From contig DAOTTI010000182.1 of the NCBI GenBank assembly GCA_034437795.1, positions 1 through 35,426 of the forward strand: a stretch of DNA of 35,426 bases, given 5' to 3'. Below are positions 8,009-15,832 of this stretch, one piece after another. The position numbers and the translations under genes were made by a program. The notes under the pieces were generated by a model that saw only the letters and a list, made by a program, of their open reading frames with translations, had not been told where the DNA came from and did no database searches. Source of the DNA: DAOTTI01 sp034437795 (GTDB lineage: Bacteria; Chloroflexota; UBA11872; UBA12225). Position 1 is the stretch's first letter. Each line of letters opens with the position of its first letter.

Positions 8009-8788
8009 ATGAAGGCCATCATTCTGGCGGCCGGGTATGCGACCCGCCTCCGTCCCCTGACCGACACCATCGCCAAGCCTCTCCTCCCCATCGCGGGCCG
8101 GCCGCTGATCGACTACCTCTGCGACAAGATCGACGACGTCCAGGAGGTCGATGCCCTTCACCTGGTGACCAACGCGCGATTTGCCGAGTCGTTCCGCCGG
8201 TGGGCCGCCGCCCGCCGGGGCCGGCTCGTGCCGGTGGTGCATGACGATGGGACGACCAGCAACGAGACGCGGCTCGGCGCCATCGGGGACATCCAGTTCA
8301 CCATCGAGCGGGCCGGACTGGCCGCGCAGGACCTGCTCGTCGCTGCCGGCGACAACCTCTTCGACTTTAGCCTGGCCGACTTCGTCGCCTTCTGGCGCGC
8401 CAAGGGGGATGGGAGCTGCATCGCCGTCTATGAATGCCCCGACCCCGCGCTCGTGCCCCAGTACAGCGTGGTGGAGCTGGACGCCAACGACCGCGTCGTG
8501 TCCTTCGTTGAGAAGCCGGCCCAGCCGCAGAGCAATCTCGTCGGCATCGCCACCTACATCTACGCCGCCGAGCACGCCGCGCTGATCCCGACGTACCTGC
8601 ACGAGGGGAACTCGCCGGACGCCCCCGGCAACTTCATCGCCTGGCTCCACCGGCGGGCCCCCGTCTACGGGTACCGCTTCCACGGCGAGTGGATCGACAT
8701 CGGCAACCACCAGCAGCTGCTGGAGGCGGATAACCGCATGCGCCGGCGCGTCGGGCTCCCACCCCGCACCGAATACAGTCTCACCTAG
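8009..8788 (+). CDS. Sugar-phosphate nucleotidyltransferase
   Basis: 259-residue cytoplasmic enzyme of the NTP transferase family, related to glucose-1-phosphate thymidylyl- and mannose-1-phosphate guanylyltransferases, which makes an NDP-sugar from NTP and a sugar 1-phosphate. The nucleotide-binding signature is LAAGYATRLRPLTDTIAKPL with the lysine and PLLPIAG following. AAGDNLFDF supplies the metal-binding Asp, and VEKPAQPQSN and GEWIDIGNHQQL are typical sugar-binding and C-terminal segments. The start is the ATG matching the family N-terminus (MKAIILAAG); the open frame upstream is intergenic repeat. No clear Shine-Dalgarno sequence precedes it. Which nucleotide and sugar are used cannot be decided. 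Confidence 0.88.
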   Translation: MKAIILAAGYATRLRPLTDTIAKPLLPIAGRPLIDYLCDKIDDVQEVDALHLVTNARFAESFRRWAAARRGRLVPVVHDDGTTSNETRLGAIGDIQFTIERAGLAAQDLLVAAGDNLFDFSLADFVAFWRAKGDGSCIAVYECPDPALVPQYSVVELDANDRVVSFVEKPAQPQSNLVGIATYIYAAEHAALIPTYLHEGNSPDAPGNFIAWLHRRAPVYGYRFHGEWIDIGNHQQLLEADNRMRRRVGLPPRTEYSLT

Positions 8789-8837
8789 CCCCGGCGTCTC
8801 CACATCACTTGACGCGTACCTGCGTGGCGGACGCCGG

Positions 8838-8867
8838 TTGCCCGGTGATCTGGACGGGCCGTACAAT
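8838..8867 (+). promoter_or_regulatory. Promoter of the MOSC gene
   Basis: TTGCCC (8838-8843) and TACAAT (8862-8867) are 18 bases apart, a convincing sigma-70-like pair in a very GC-rich background. Transcription would begin near 8874, leaving a leader of about 48 bases before the ATG at 8922. Confidence 0.6.
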
Positions 8868-8921
8868 CCGCGACTGCGGGGCGGGTCGCACGTAACCGCC
8901 CCTGGACCGTGGAGGGTGAGC

Positions 8922-9419
8922 ATGGCTGCCACAAGCGCCCCTGGTGAACGCACTGCTGAACGGCCCCTGTCCCCGCGCCCGGCAGGCCGGGTGGTGTCCA
9001 TCCATACCGTGCGCGAGCGTGACGGTGTGGCGGTGCCGCTGCCGGAAGCCAGCGTGCGGGCCGGCTACGGTATCGAGGGCGATTGGCGGTCCCACGACCG
9101 CAGCACCCGCCAGCTCACGCTCATCGAAGAAGAAGCACTGCTGGCCGTCGAGCAAGAGCTTGGCCGGCCGGTGCCGCCGGGCGCCAGCCGGCGCCAGGTG
9201 GTCGTGCGTGGCCTCCCGCTCAACGCCACGGTGGGAAAGACGCTCTGCGCCGGCGAACTGCTGCTGGCGGTGACGGGGCTGTGTGACCCCTGTGACAATA
9301 TGGAGCGGAAGATCGGGCCGGGCGCCAGAGCGGCGCTCGCCGGTAGAGGCGGCATCTGCGCGCGCGTGCTCCGGGGCGGCACCCTCCGCGTGGGCGATGC
9401 GGTCTCCCTCCAGGAATAA
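8922..9419 (+). CDS. MOSC domain protein
   Basis: 165 residues, almost entirely one MOSC (molybdenum cofactor sulfurase C-terminal) domain, a fold thought to bind sulfur or molybdenum cofactor in sulfur-transfer or reductase systems. Characteristic stretches are RAGYGIEGDW, RQLTLIEEEAL, GLPLNATVGKTL and the cysteine-bearing GLCDPCDNME. The last contains the conserved Cys expected to carry sulfur. The ATG at 8922 follows GGAGGGTGAG at ideal spacing, and a clear promoter stands upstream, so it is probably a single-gene unit. No molybdenum-cofactor synthesis genes lie nearby. Related stand-alone MOSC proteins act in detoxification of N-hydroxylated compounds, but that role is only inferred here. 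Confidence 0.88.
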   Translation: MAATSAPGERTAERPLSPRPAGRVVSIHTVRERDGVAVPLPEASVRAGYGIEGDWRSHDRSTRQLTLIEEEALLAVEQELGRPVPPGASRRQVVVRGLPLNATVGKTLCAGELLLAVTGLCDPCDNMERKIGPGARAALAGRGGICARVLRGGTLRVGDAVSLQE

Positions 9420-9481
9420 GACCACTCCGCCGCTCACGGCTCGCTGTCGCTGCCCTGCCGGTGAGCGTGCTATGGATCAGC

Positions 9482-9514
9482 GATCAAGTGGTGATCAGGT
9501 GGTGATCAGGTGGT
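9482..9514. repeat. Three 11-bp tandem repeats with TGATCA
   Basis: GATCAAGTGGT, GATCAGGTGGT and GATCAGGTGGT follow one another in the gap between convergent genes. The 11-bp period is about one helical turn, and the palindrome TGATCA is formed twice, 11 bp apart. Function unknown. Confidence 0.6.
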
Positions 9515-9585
9515 GGTAGATGCGGGTGGAGTATCCGGTGTGGCTCCAGGATTGGTGCGCGGGCTTGGCCTGGCGGTGAAACCGT

Positions 9586-12345
9586 TCAGGCGGGGCGGGC
9601 GAGCCTCACCACGAAGTACGGCTGGTTTGAGAGGTCCGGCGCCAGGCCTGGGTAGAGCCAGGCCCGCCCGCGGGCGTCCCTGAGCCGGAAGTAGTACTGC
9701 AGCGGATACGGCGAATCAGTGTAGTCGCCGGGGATCGTGGCGCGGTAGCCCCGCCCGTCGCTGGCCATCTCCACCTCGAGATACTGCTCCGCCTGGTTGA
9801 CGTGCCGGTAGCGCAGGCTCACCGCCACCGGGACTGCATCCGGCGGCACGCGCCGCAGATGGAGCACCACGTCGACGGGCCGCCCGCGCTCGAAGCTCGC
9901 CGGTGGCGTGTGCAGATGCTCGAGCGCCGGCCGCGCTTCATCCGGCTCTGTCTCATCGGCAGGCCATCCATCCGGTCGCTGCCGGCTGTCCTGCCCCTCG
10001 CCGCCACAGGTCGGGTCTGGGCGCCGGTCTCTGGCCGCCGTGCCAGCGTTGTCTGGCGCGCCGGCCAGCGCCGCTTCCAGGTCCAGAATGTCCTGGTCGA
10101 TCGCCGCCAGGCGGTCGAGCCAGTGGCCGCGCAGGCGCGGCTCGGGGCCATAGGTCAGGTCGTCGACGTAGACGCCTCGTGCGGCCTCGGCCGCCTCGAC
10201 CCAAGCGCGGCGCGCCCTGCGGTAGGCGTCGATCGCCCGACGCAGGGCCGGCACGTCGCCGGTCTGCCGGTAGAGCGCGTAGTCGACGCCCGCGCGGAGC
10301 TTGCCGGCGAAGAAGCGCCCCAGCCCGGCCTGAATGGCGACATCGATCGCCAGCCGGCGAAACGCCGGATCGGCCCGGTCCGCGATCAGCGCCTGCGACA
10401 GGCGCTCGACCGCCCCCTGCGCGAAGCCTTCCAGCCAGCGGGCCACGTCCAGCGGCGAGTACTTCCCGCTCCGCCGGCCAGAGACGAGCTCACCGGCGAA
10501 TTCCTCGACGCGGCAGAACAGCTCGGGGTCCAGCGGGCTGACCGTGCCGAAGCGTTTGGGGCTGGGCGTGTCGCCGTACGGCACGGGGCGCGGGTCGTCG
10601 TCTGACCGGGCGATGGGCATGGTGGTGTACATCTCCGGCCAGTAGCTGTTGTTCGCTGCCGATGGCAGGTAGGCTACCGTCACCAGGGGCAGGATGCGGC
10701 TGGCGCTGGCCAGCGCGCTCTCGATGGCCTCGGCGGCTGGGCCGAAGTCCTTGCGCAGGGACCGCCGCCACGTCTCCGGATCGGCCTCGGGCTGATAGAG
10801 CAGGCGCCCGAACAGGCGGTAGGTGTAACGGTACTTCTCCCAATCGCCGTCCTTCGGCCGTAGTGCCGTGTCGGCGTAGCCGTCGCGGGGGCCAGGCAGC
10901 CCCGACCCCCGCCGCCCTTTGAACGAGAGCGGCTCGAAGAGCTCGACGCCCAGCGCGTCGCAGAAGTGGCCGAACCGGCCGTATCCCGCCGCCATGGCGG
11001 GGTCGCCCCAGAGCAGCACCCGCTGGGTGCCGGGCCAGATGCGGAACAGCACCCCGTACTCACGGTCCTCGCCCATCAAGTCGGCGTAGCCGTAGCGGGT
11101 GAAGCGCCGCTCGGCTTCGCTCAGCACCATGAACCGGCCGCGCTCGCCCTGCGGCGGCTGGGGGTGCTCAACCGGACGGATCGCCGCCTGGTGGTAGGGC
11201 GGCCCCATATGCTCGGCCCAGTACTTGGGGGAGACGCTCACCGGCACGCCCGTGGCCAGGGCAAGCCGGATCATCTCCTGGTCGATGCCCTTGGCATGGA
11301 GGTCGATCTCCAGCCGGCGCCCGGTCTTCGCCACATCCGCTATAGCCGAGAACACCGTGCGCCAGAAGTCGTAGCTCCGCTCGGGGATCCCGCTCTCGCC
11401 GTGGATGCGGAAGGTCACTCCGCTGATGGCAGGGCAGGCCTCCAGCAGCAGGCGCAGGGCATCGCGGCAGTAGGCGGCGTGGCGCTCCGGGCTCAGGCCT
11501 GTGATGGTGTAGTTGGCGTCGGGGCTGTCGATCAGCTCGTAGGCGTGCGTCCACAATCCGAGCTGGAAGTGCAGGCCACGGGCCGCGGCCTGCTCGCTGA
11601 TGAACCGCAGCATGGCCAGGTTCCGGTCACGCTCGTCGTCCGGCAGCCCGCGAACGCGCACGTCGTAGCCGGGCACGTCCACCAGGAAGGGGTACGCGAA
11701 GTACAGATAGGCGTCACGCACGCGCCGCGGGAAGTCATAGCTCAGCCCCAGGGCCAGGTGGAAGCGGTTGAAGCGCTGCGTGGCCAGCATGGAGAGGTAC
11801 GGCGGCCAGAACGCGCGGTCGTTGAACCATGGCTTGTCCTCCACGTCGCTGGCGAACAGGCGCATGACGCTCCGCACGCGGTTGGCCGGCTGCTCTACGA
11901 TGGGCCGGTCAAGCTGTAGGGCCGCCAGCGCCTGCGCCCCGTCGGCGGCGTGCGCCACGCGGTCGGCCAGCTCCAGCACGGCGTAGACCAGCCCGCGCAC
12001 ATCCGCACCGCCGGCCACTACCACCTCTCGCCGGCCGCTCTCTCCCTGCCCGCCGGACGGCGGCAGGGAGGCGGTGCCCCGCGCCAGGGCTAAGCCCTCG
12101 GCAGCGTTCGGGACCGCCACCTGCGCCGCAGCGAGCACGGCGCGGGCCAGGGGGTCGGCCGCGCCGGCGACCAGGACGCACAGCTCGTCCGCCGCCGTCT
12201 CCTCCAGCCGCCGGCGGATCTCAGCGCCTACCCCAAGCGCCCTCAGGGCCGTCTGGAGCTGCTCAAGGGCCCAGGAGACGGGCGCCTGTGCCGCCACCTG
12301 GTCGGCCGGGTCCCGCAGGATCGCTACCGTTCGGACGTCTGCCAT
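9586..12345 (-). CDS. Large glycoside-hydrolase-like protein (GH67/GH20-type N-domain plus TIM barrel)
   Basis: 919 residues with no export signal. Residues 1-135 look like the alpha/beta domain that precedes the barrel in GH20 and GH67 enzymes (segment REVVVAGGADVRGLVYAVLE). Residues about 150-480 look like a TIM barrel: WPPYLSMLATQRFNRFHLAL, LHFQLGLWTHAYEL, GVTFRIHGESG with Glu317 as a possible catalytic acid, then RVLLWGDPAMAAGYG. Residues 500-760 are helical. The last 110 residues form a beta-rich Ig-like module. A role in breaking down acidic or amino-sugar glycans is inferred from fold alone, and I cannot assign a GH family. The ATG at 12345 has only a weak GAGGC upstream. The absence of a signal peptide suggests a cytoplasmic enzyme. 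Confidence 0.72.
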   Translation of the reverse strand: MADVRTVAILRDPADQVAAQAPVSWALEQLQTALRALGVGAEIRRRLEETAADELCVLVAGAADPLARAVLAAAQVAVPNAAEGLALARGTASLPPSGGQGESGRREVVVAGGADVRGLVYAVLELADRVAHAADGAQALAALQLDRPIVEQPANRVRSVMRLFASDVEDKPWFNDRAFWPPYLSMLATQRFNRFHLALGLSYDFPRRVRDAYLYFAYPFLVDVPGYDVRVRGLPDDERDRNLAMLRFISEQAAARGLHFQLGLWTHAYELIDSPDANYTITGLSPERHAAYCRDALRLLLEACPAISGVTFRIHGESGIPERSYDFWRTVFSAIADVAKTGRRLEIDLHAKGIDQEMIRLALATGVPVSVSPKYWAEHMGPPYHQAAIRPVEHPQPPQGERGRFMVLSEAERRFTRYGYADLMGEDREYGVLFRIWPGTQRVLLWGDPAMAAGYGRFGHFCDALGVELFEPLSFKGRRGSGLPGPRDGYADTALRPKDGDWEKYRYTYRLFGRLLYQPEADPETWRRSLRKDFGPAAEAIESALASASRILPLVTVAYLPSAANNSYWPEMYTTMPIARSDDDPRPVPYGDTPSPKRFGTVSPLDPELFCRVEEFAGELVSGRRSGKYSPLDVARWLEGFAQGAVERLSQALIADRADPAFRRLAIDVAIQAGLGRFFAGKLRAGVDYALYRQTGDVPALRRAIDAYRRARRAWVEAAEAARGVYVDDLTYGPEPRLRGHWLDRLAAIDQDILDLEAALAGAPDNAGTAARDRRPDPTCGGEGQDSRQRPDGWPADETEPDEARPALEHLHTPPASFERGRPVDVVLHLRRVPPDAVPVAVSLRYRHVNQAEQYLEVEMASDGRGYRATIPGDYTDSPYPLQYYFRLRDARGRAWLYPGLAPDLSNQPYFVVRLARPA

Positions 12346-12446
12346 TGGTTCTGTTGCCTCGCTTCACCAAATTACGCGGCCGCGACCATCTATCCTACCG
12401 GCCTGATGGCCGAGCGCCACTGCGGACCCGGCGCGCGCCAGGGGCG

Positions 12447-13343
12447 CTACTCGGAGACCGGGGCCATCTGGTCACCAGGGCGAGTGGCGGTCACCGCTGC
12501 CGCCCAGCCGGCAATGGCTTCCGCCAATGCCGCCTCGTGGCCAGCGTAGCTGTGGTCTGCGCCCTGGAAGAGGCGGGTCTCGACGCGTGGCGCGCCGGTG
12601 GCGGTGCGCCGGATGACCTCCAGCTCCGCCGCGCCGCCGACCCACGCCTCCTCGCTGCCGTAGCAGGCGAAGAGCGGGCACCGGAGCCGCGCCACCAACG
12701 GGTCAGGGGTGGAGAACCCGTAGATGTCCAGGTTCGTTCGCGCCCGATCGACGTAGGTCTGGGCGCTGTGGGTGCCGGCCCCTGCCGGGCTGATCCCCCA
12801 CGGTAGGAGGTCTTGCCCGCGCCCCTCAGCTACCATCCGCTCTGCCTGCGCCAGCAGCTCAGGGTCGATCCGGCTGGCCCGGCCCGGGGGTGACACGGCC
12901 ACGATCCCCAGCACGCGCGGGTCTCGGCGCAGCGCCTGGTAGTAACCAACCTTCAGCGCGCCGAGACTGTGGCCGACCAGGAGCACGCCGCGGACGCCCG
13001 CCGCCATGGCCACGTCGATCCAGGCGGCGACGTCGAGCGGCGACTCGCTGAAGCGCTCCCAGCCACCGCCGCCCAGCGTCACCTGGCCATCGGCCGTGCG
13101 GCGCAGGACGAAGCCGAAATCATGCCCGCGGTTGTTGCCGGTAATGAACGTGAAGCCACGGCCGGCCAGCATCCGGCCAATGAGCACAGCCGTGCGGCCG
13201 TAGAACTTGCCCGTGAGGCCGTGCACCCAGATGATGCCGGCATCCTGAGACGAGCCTGTGGACGGGCGGATGATCGCGCCTTCCAGCGTGACGCCATCGT
13301 CCGCCGTCGTGTACACCAGCTCCTCGACGTAGTTCGTGCCCAT
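12447..13343 (-). CDS. Alpha/beta hydrolase
   Basis: 298-residue serine hydrolase of the alpha/beta fold. The nucleophile elbow is GHSLG with Ser126, the catalytic histidine is in GADHSYAGHE near the C-terminus, and the acid is probably in the ACYGSEEAWV strand. An oxyanion-type IIWVHGLTGKF follows the second strand. No signal peptide is present. The start at 13343 is well supported by AGGAGGGG five bases upstream; the frame remains open further but without family similarity. Substrate unknown; serine aminopeptidase- or dienelactone hydrolase-like activity on small esters or peptides is possible. It follows the tiny membrane-protein gene on the same strand and could share its transcript. Confidence 0.85.
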   Translation of the reverse strand: MGTNYVEELVYTTADDGVTLEGAIIRPSTGSSQDAGIIWVHGLTGKFYGRTAVLIGRMLAGRGFTFITGNNRGHDFGFVLRRTADGQVTLGGGGWERFSESPLDVAAWIDVAMAAGVRGVLLVGHSLGALKVGYYQALRRDPRVLGIVAVSPPGRASRIDPELLAQAERMVAEGRGQDLLPWGISPAGAGTHSAQTYVDRARTNLDIYGFSTPDPLVARLRCPLFACYGSEEAWVGGAAELEVIRRTATGAPRVETRLFQGADHSYAGHEAALAEAIAGWAAAVTATRPGDQMAPVSE

Positions 13344-13468
13344 AACCCCTCCTGCATACGCTCTTGCTCGGCGCCTTATGCCCTGCAAAGGAACAACTGC
13401 TACGCGCTCCAATCTGCTCGCTTCAGTCTGGTCGCTTCGAGCGGCGCCAGCGCGGACCAGGGCTAGGC

Positions 13469-13502
13469 TGAGGGCTCCGCTCATGAATAGTCCAGGCTAG
13501 CG
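13469..13502. repeat. 3'-end cassette fragment (GGCTGAGGGCTCC to CAGGCTAGCG)
   Basis: The run from GGCTGAGGGCTCCGC through TCATGAATAGT to CCAGGCTAGCG matches the stop-proximal block at 4.5, 31.3 and 34.3 kb. Here it stands without a strong hairpin. Its end provides the stop codon of the small minus-strand gene at 13497. Confidence 0.55.
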
Positions 13503-13640
13503 GCGCCGGCGCCGCGCCGGCCGGCGGCGGTCCTGCCACGACCGCCACGCCGCCAGCGCCATGCCCGCGATGATGCCGGCAAGCAGCCCGTACACGCCCC
13601 ACTGGGCCATCTGGTCCACGCTGGCCACGTCGGAACTCAG
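13497..13640 (-). CDS. Small single-pass membrane protein, possible CTG start
   Basis: Forty-seven residues if translation starts at the CTG at 13640, or 43 from the GTG at 13628. The sequence has a short polar N-terminus, one hydrophobic segment (WGVYGLLAGIIAGMALAAW) and a very basic tail with ten arginines among the last eighteen residues (RRRPARRRRR end), so the tail should face the cytoplasm. GAGGTG stands seven bases before the CTG, good spacing, whereas the GTG and ATG lie too far from it. An in-frame TGA just upstream limits the N-terminus. No family is recognised. The composition, ribosome-binding site and position between genes argue that it is real. Confidence 0.5.
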   Translation of the reverse strand: MSSDVASVDQMAQWGVYGLLAGIIAGMALAAWRSWQDRRRPARRRRR

Positions 13641-13736
13641 TATGCCTCACCTCACCCGCGGCCGGTCACAGGAGCGTCGACGGCGCACGGCCAGATGCGC
13701 CCCGCAACTCAGAATGCCGCACCGGGGGCCGACGAC

Positions 13737-13798
13737 CAGTTCCCTCTCCCTCTGGGAGAGGGAACTGGGTGAGGGCTCTGCTCGTGCAGAACCCAGGC
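13737..13798. repeat. Perfect 14-bp-stem hairpin cassette
   Basis: CAGTTCCCTCTCCC (13737-13750) pairs perfectly with GGGAGAGGGAACTG (13754-13767) around TCT, the strongest hairpin in the window. It is followed by GGTGAGGGCTCTGCTC and CCCAGGCTACGGG, the flank shared with other copies. It lies between the divergent small membrane protein and mcrB genes. Confidence 0.75.
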
Positions 13799-13902
13799 TA
13801 CGGGCGTACGGTCGTCTGTACGTGGCGCATCCGCCACGTCGGCGCTGGCCGATCGCTGCCATACCTGTATAGTTCGCATACGGGTAGAAGATCGTAGCGC
13901 GT

Positions 13903-15750
13903 ATGGATGCCAACGAGCGGGCCGGTCCGCCGGCCGAGTTTCCGCCACCCGCCGAGGCGCAGGCGCGAGTGCTCCTGGGGGCCATTGCCGTCCAGGAGCG
14001 TGACCGGACCCCCACGCCTCCGACGCCGCGCGGCGCGCCTCGGGACGACGCCTGGAGCGAGCTCGTGCGCTGGGCCGAGCGGATGTACGCCTCGAGAGGC
14101 TTTGCCGAGCGGGAGCTCAACCAGCTGCTGGAGACCTCGGAGCACCTGCGGCGCGCCCGCGGTGCGCTGCTCGCCGGCACGGGGCGGTCCTCGGGCTGGG
14201 CCGGCCTCCTGGCCCGCGCCCTCGCGCCAGCGGAGGCCTTCGTCCCGCGGGCGGTGCTGACGCGCTTCCAGAAGTGGTGCGCCGCCCGCCCCGACCGCGC
14301 CAGGCGGGCGCTTCGTGCCCTCTGGGCGGACGACGCTGCTCTGGCGGAGCGCATCCGCGCCTTCCTGGAGGACCTGCCCGCCGGCGTCGCCCGTGGGGTG
14401 AGCGCGCGGCTGAGCCTCACCTCTCTCCTGCTGCTCGCGCTCGACCCGATGCGTTACCCCGTCTACGTGCCCGGCGCCTTCACTGAAGGCTTCGCCCTCA
14501 CAGGCTATCCGCGGCCCCGGCGCGGGGTGGACGAGGCGGACGTCTATGACCACGCGCTGGGCTTTCTCGACCGCCTCATCCAGGAGGCGTCCAGGCGCAA
14601 TCTCCACCTGCGCCACCGCCTCCACGCCGCGGGCGTGCTCCAGGCCATCACCCGCGGCGCCGACCGGTGGCAGCCGCCCCAGGACTGGTCGCCGGAGGTC
14701 TGCGAGGCCTTCCAGCGCTATCTGGCCGGCGCCCGACGGCCGCGTGGCGCCGCCGGTGAGCCGGCCCCAATGGCGCGGCGGCCGGTGCTGGCCAGCCTGG
14801 CGTCGTCCCTGCTGATCGACGAGCTGGCCCTGCTGCGGATCGAGCGGCTGCTGGCCGACAAGAAGCAATGCATCTTTTATGGCCCGCCCGGCACCGGTAA
14901 GACCTACGTGGCCCGTGAGCTGGCCCGCGCCCTCGCCGCGGGCGCGGAGCGGGTGCAGGTGGTGCAGTTTCATCCCTCCTACGCCTACGAGGACTTTGTG
15001 GAGGGCTATCGCCCCCGCCTGATCAATGGCCAGCCCGGCTTCGCGCTGGTCGATGGCCCGCTCAAGCGCATGGCGCAGGCCGCTCGTGAGGCGCCGGAGG
15101 CCACGCACATCCTGGTGATCGACGAGCTCAATCGCGGCAACGTGGCCAAGATCTTCGGTGAGCTCTACTACCTGCTGGAGTACCGCGACGAGCAGGTGAC
15201 GCTCCAGTATTCCGGCGCCCCGTTCACCCTGCCGCGCAACCTGTGGATCATCGGCACGATGAACACCGCCGACCGCTCCATCGCGCTGGTGGACTTGGCG
15301 CTGCGCCGGCGCTTCTACTTCGTCCCCTTCTTCCCGGACCAGCCGCCGGTTGCCGGCCTGCTCCGCCGCTGGCTGGAGCGCAACAAACCCGACCTCGTCT
15401 GGCTGGCGGATGCCGTCGATCGCGCCAATGCCCTGCTCAAAGACCGCCACCTGGCCATCGGCCCCAGCTACTTCCTCCGGCCTGATCTCACCGAGGAATG
15501 GGTGGAGGTGATCTGGGAGCACGCCGTGCTGCCCTACCTGGCCGAACAGTTCTTCGGCGAGGAAGGCGCGCTGGAGGAGTTCGCCCTGCCCCGCCTGCGC
15601 GCCGCCTGCCCTCCGCCGTCCCAGCCGTCCCTGCGGTACGCCCCCTCCCGCCGGCGCCTGCCGGCGGCAGCCGAGCGCCACACCGCGTACGACGCCGAGC
15701 GCGGTCCGAGCGAGGCGACCGGCCGTCGCCGTGACGGTCCCCAGACCTGA
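13903..15750 (+). CDS. mcrB: McrB-like AAA+ GTPase of a type IV restriction system
   Basis: 615 residues. The C-terminal half is an McrB-type AAA+ motor: Walker A GPPGTGKT (327-334), the signature QFHPSYAYEDFVEGYRPR, Walker B ILVIDELNRGN (Asp407-Glu408), the GTPase motif GTMNTADRS (451-459) and the arginine finger region LALRRRFYF. It forms hexamers that drive cleavage by McrC of DNA bearing modified bases. The N-terminal 320 residues, expected to recognise the target, are Ala/Arg-rich and helical, and are not the methylcytosine-binding domain of E. coli McrB as far as I can see. The last 50 residues are a low-complexity Arg/Pro tail. mcrC follows after an unusual 16-bp triplicate repeat. A TATAGT at 13868 may be its -10. 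Confidence 0.92.
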   Translation: MDANERAGPPAEFPPPAEAQARVLLGAIAVQERDRTPTPPTPRGAPRDDAWSELVRWAERMYASRGFAERELNQLLETSEHLRRARGALLAGTGRSSGWAGLLARALAPAEAFVPRAVLTRFQKWCAARPDRARRALRALWADDAALAERIRAFLEDLPAGVARGVSARLSLTSLLLLALDPMRYPVYVPGAFTEGFALTGYPRPRRGVDEADVYDHALGFLDRLIQEASRRNLHLRHRLHAAGVLQAITRGADRWQPPQDWSPEVCEAFQRYLAGARRPRGAAGEPAPMARRPVLASLASSLLIDELALLRIERLLADKKQCIFYGPPGTGKTYVARELARALAAGAERVQVVQFHPSYAYEDFVEGYRPRLINGQPGFALVDGPLKRMAQAAREAPEATHILVIDELNRGNVAKIFGELYYLLEYRDEQVTLQYSGAPFTLPRNLWIIGTMNTADRSIALVDLALRRRFYFVPFFPDQPPVAGLLRRWLERNKPDLVWLADAVDRANALLKDRHLAIGPSYFLRPDLTEEWVEVIWEHAVLPYLAEQFFGEEGALEEFALPRLRAACPPPSQPSLRYAPSRRRLPAAAERHTAYDAERGPSEATGRRRDGPQT

Positions 15751-15788
15751 CCGTGCCCAGACCTGACCGTGCCCAGACCTGACTGTGG
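15741..15788 (+). repeat. Three 16-bp direct repeats between mcrB and mcrC
   Basis: CCAGACCTGACCGTGC occurs at 15741-15756 and 15757-15772 without change, and at 15773-15788 with two differences. The first copy contains the mcrB stop codon TGA, so the repeat extends the mcrB-mcrC gap. Units of 16 bp would shift frame, so gain or loss of units alters the tail of mcrB only if the stop is lost. Confidence 0.8.
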
Positions 15789-15832
15789 GCCTCTGAACGG
15801 GAGGCCGCCGGACCCGTACCTGACTGACCGCC

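Noticed and set aside
10966..11919. A 317-codon plus-strand frame
   Set aside because: It is antisense to the glycoside-hydrolase-like gene and shows no fold or motif.
12399..12410. Possible third copy of the 90-bp element (CCGGCCTGATGG)
   Set aside because: Only twelve bases match and the other blocks and inverted ends are missing.
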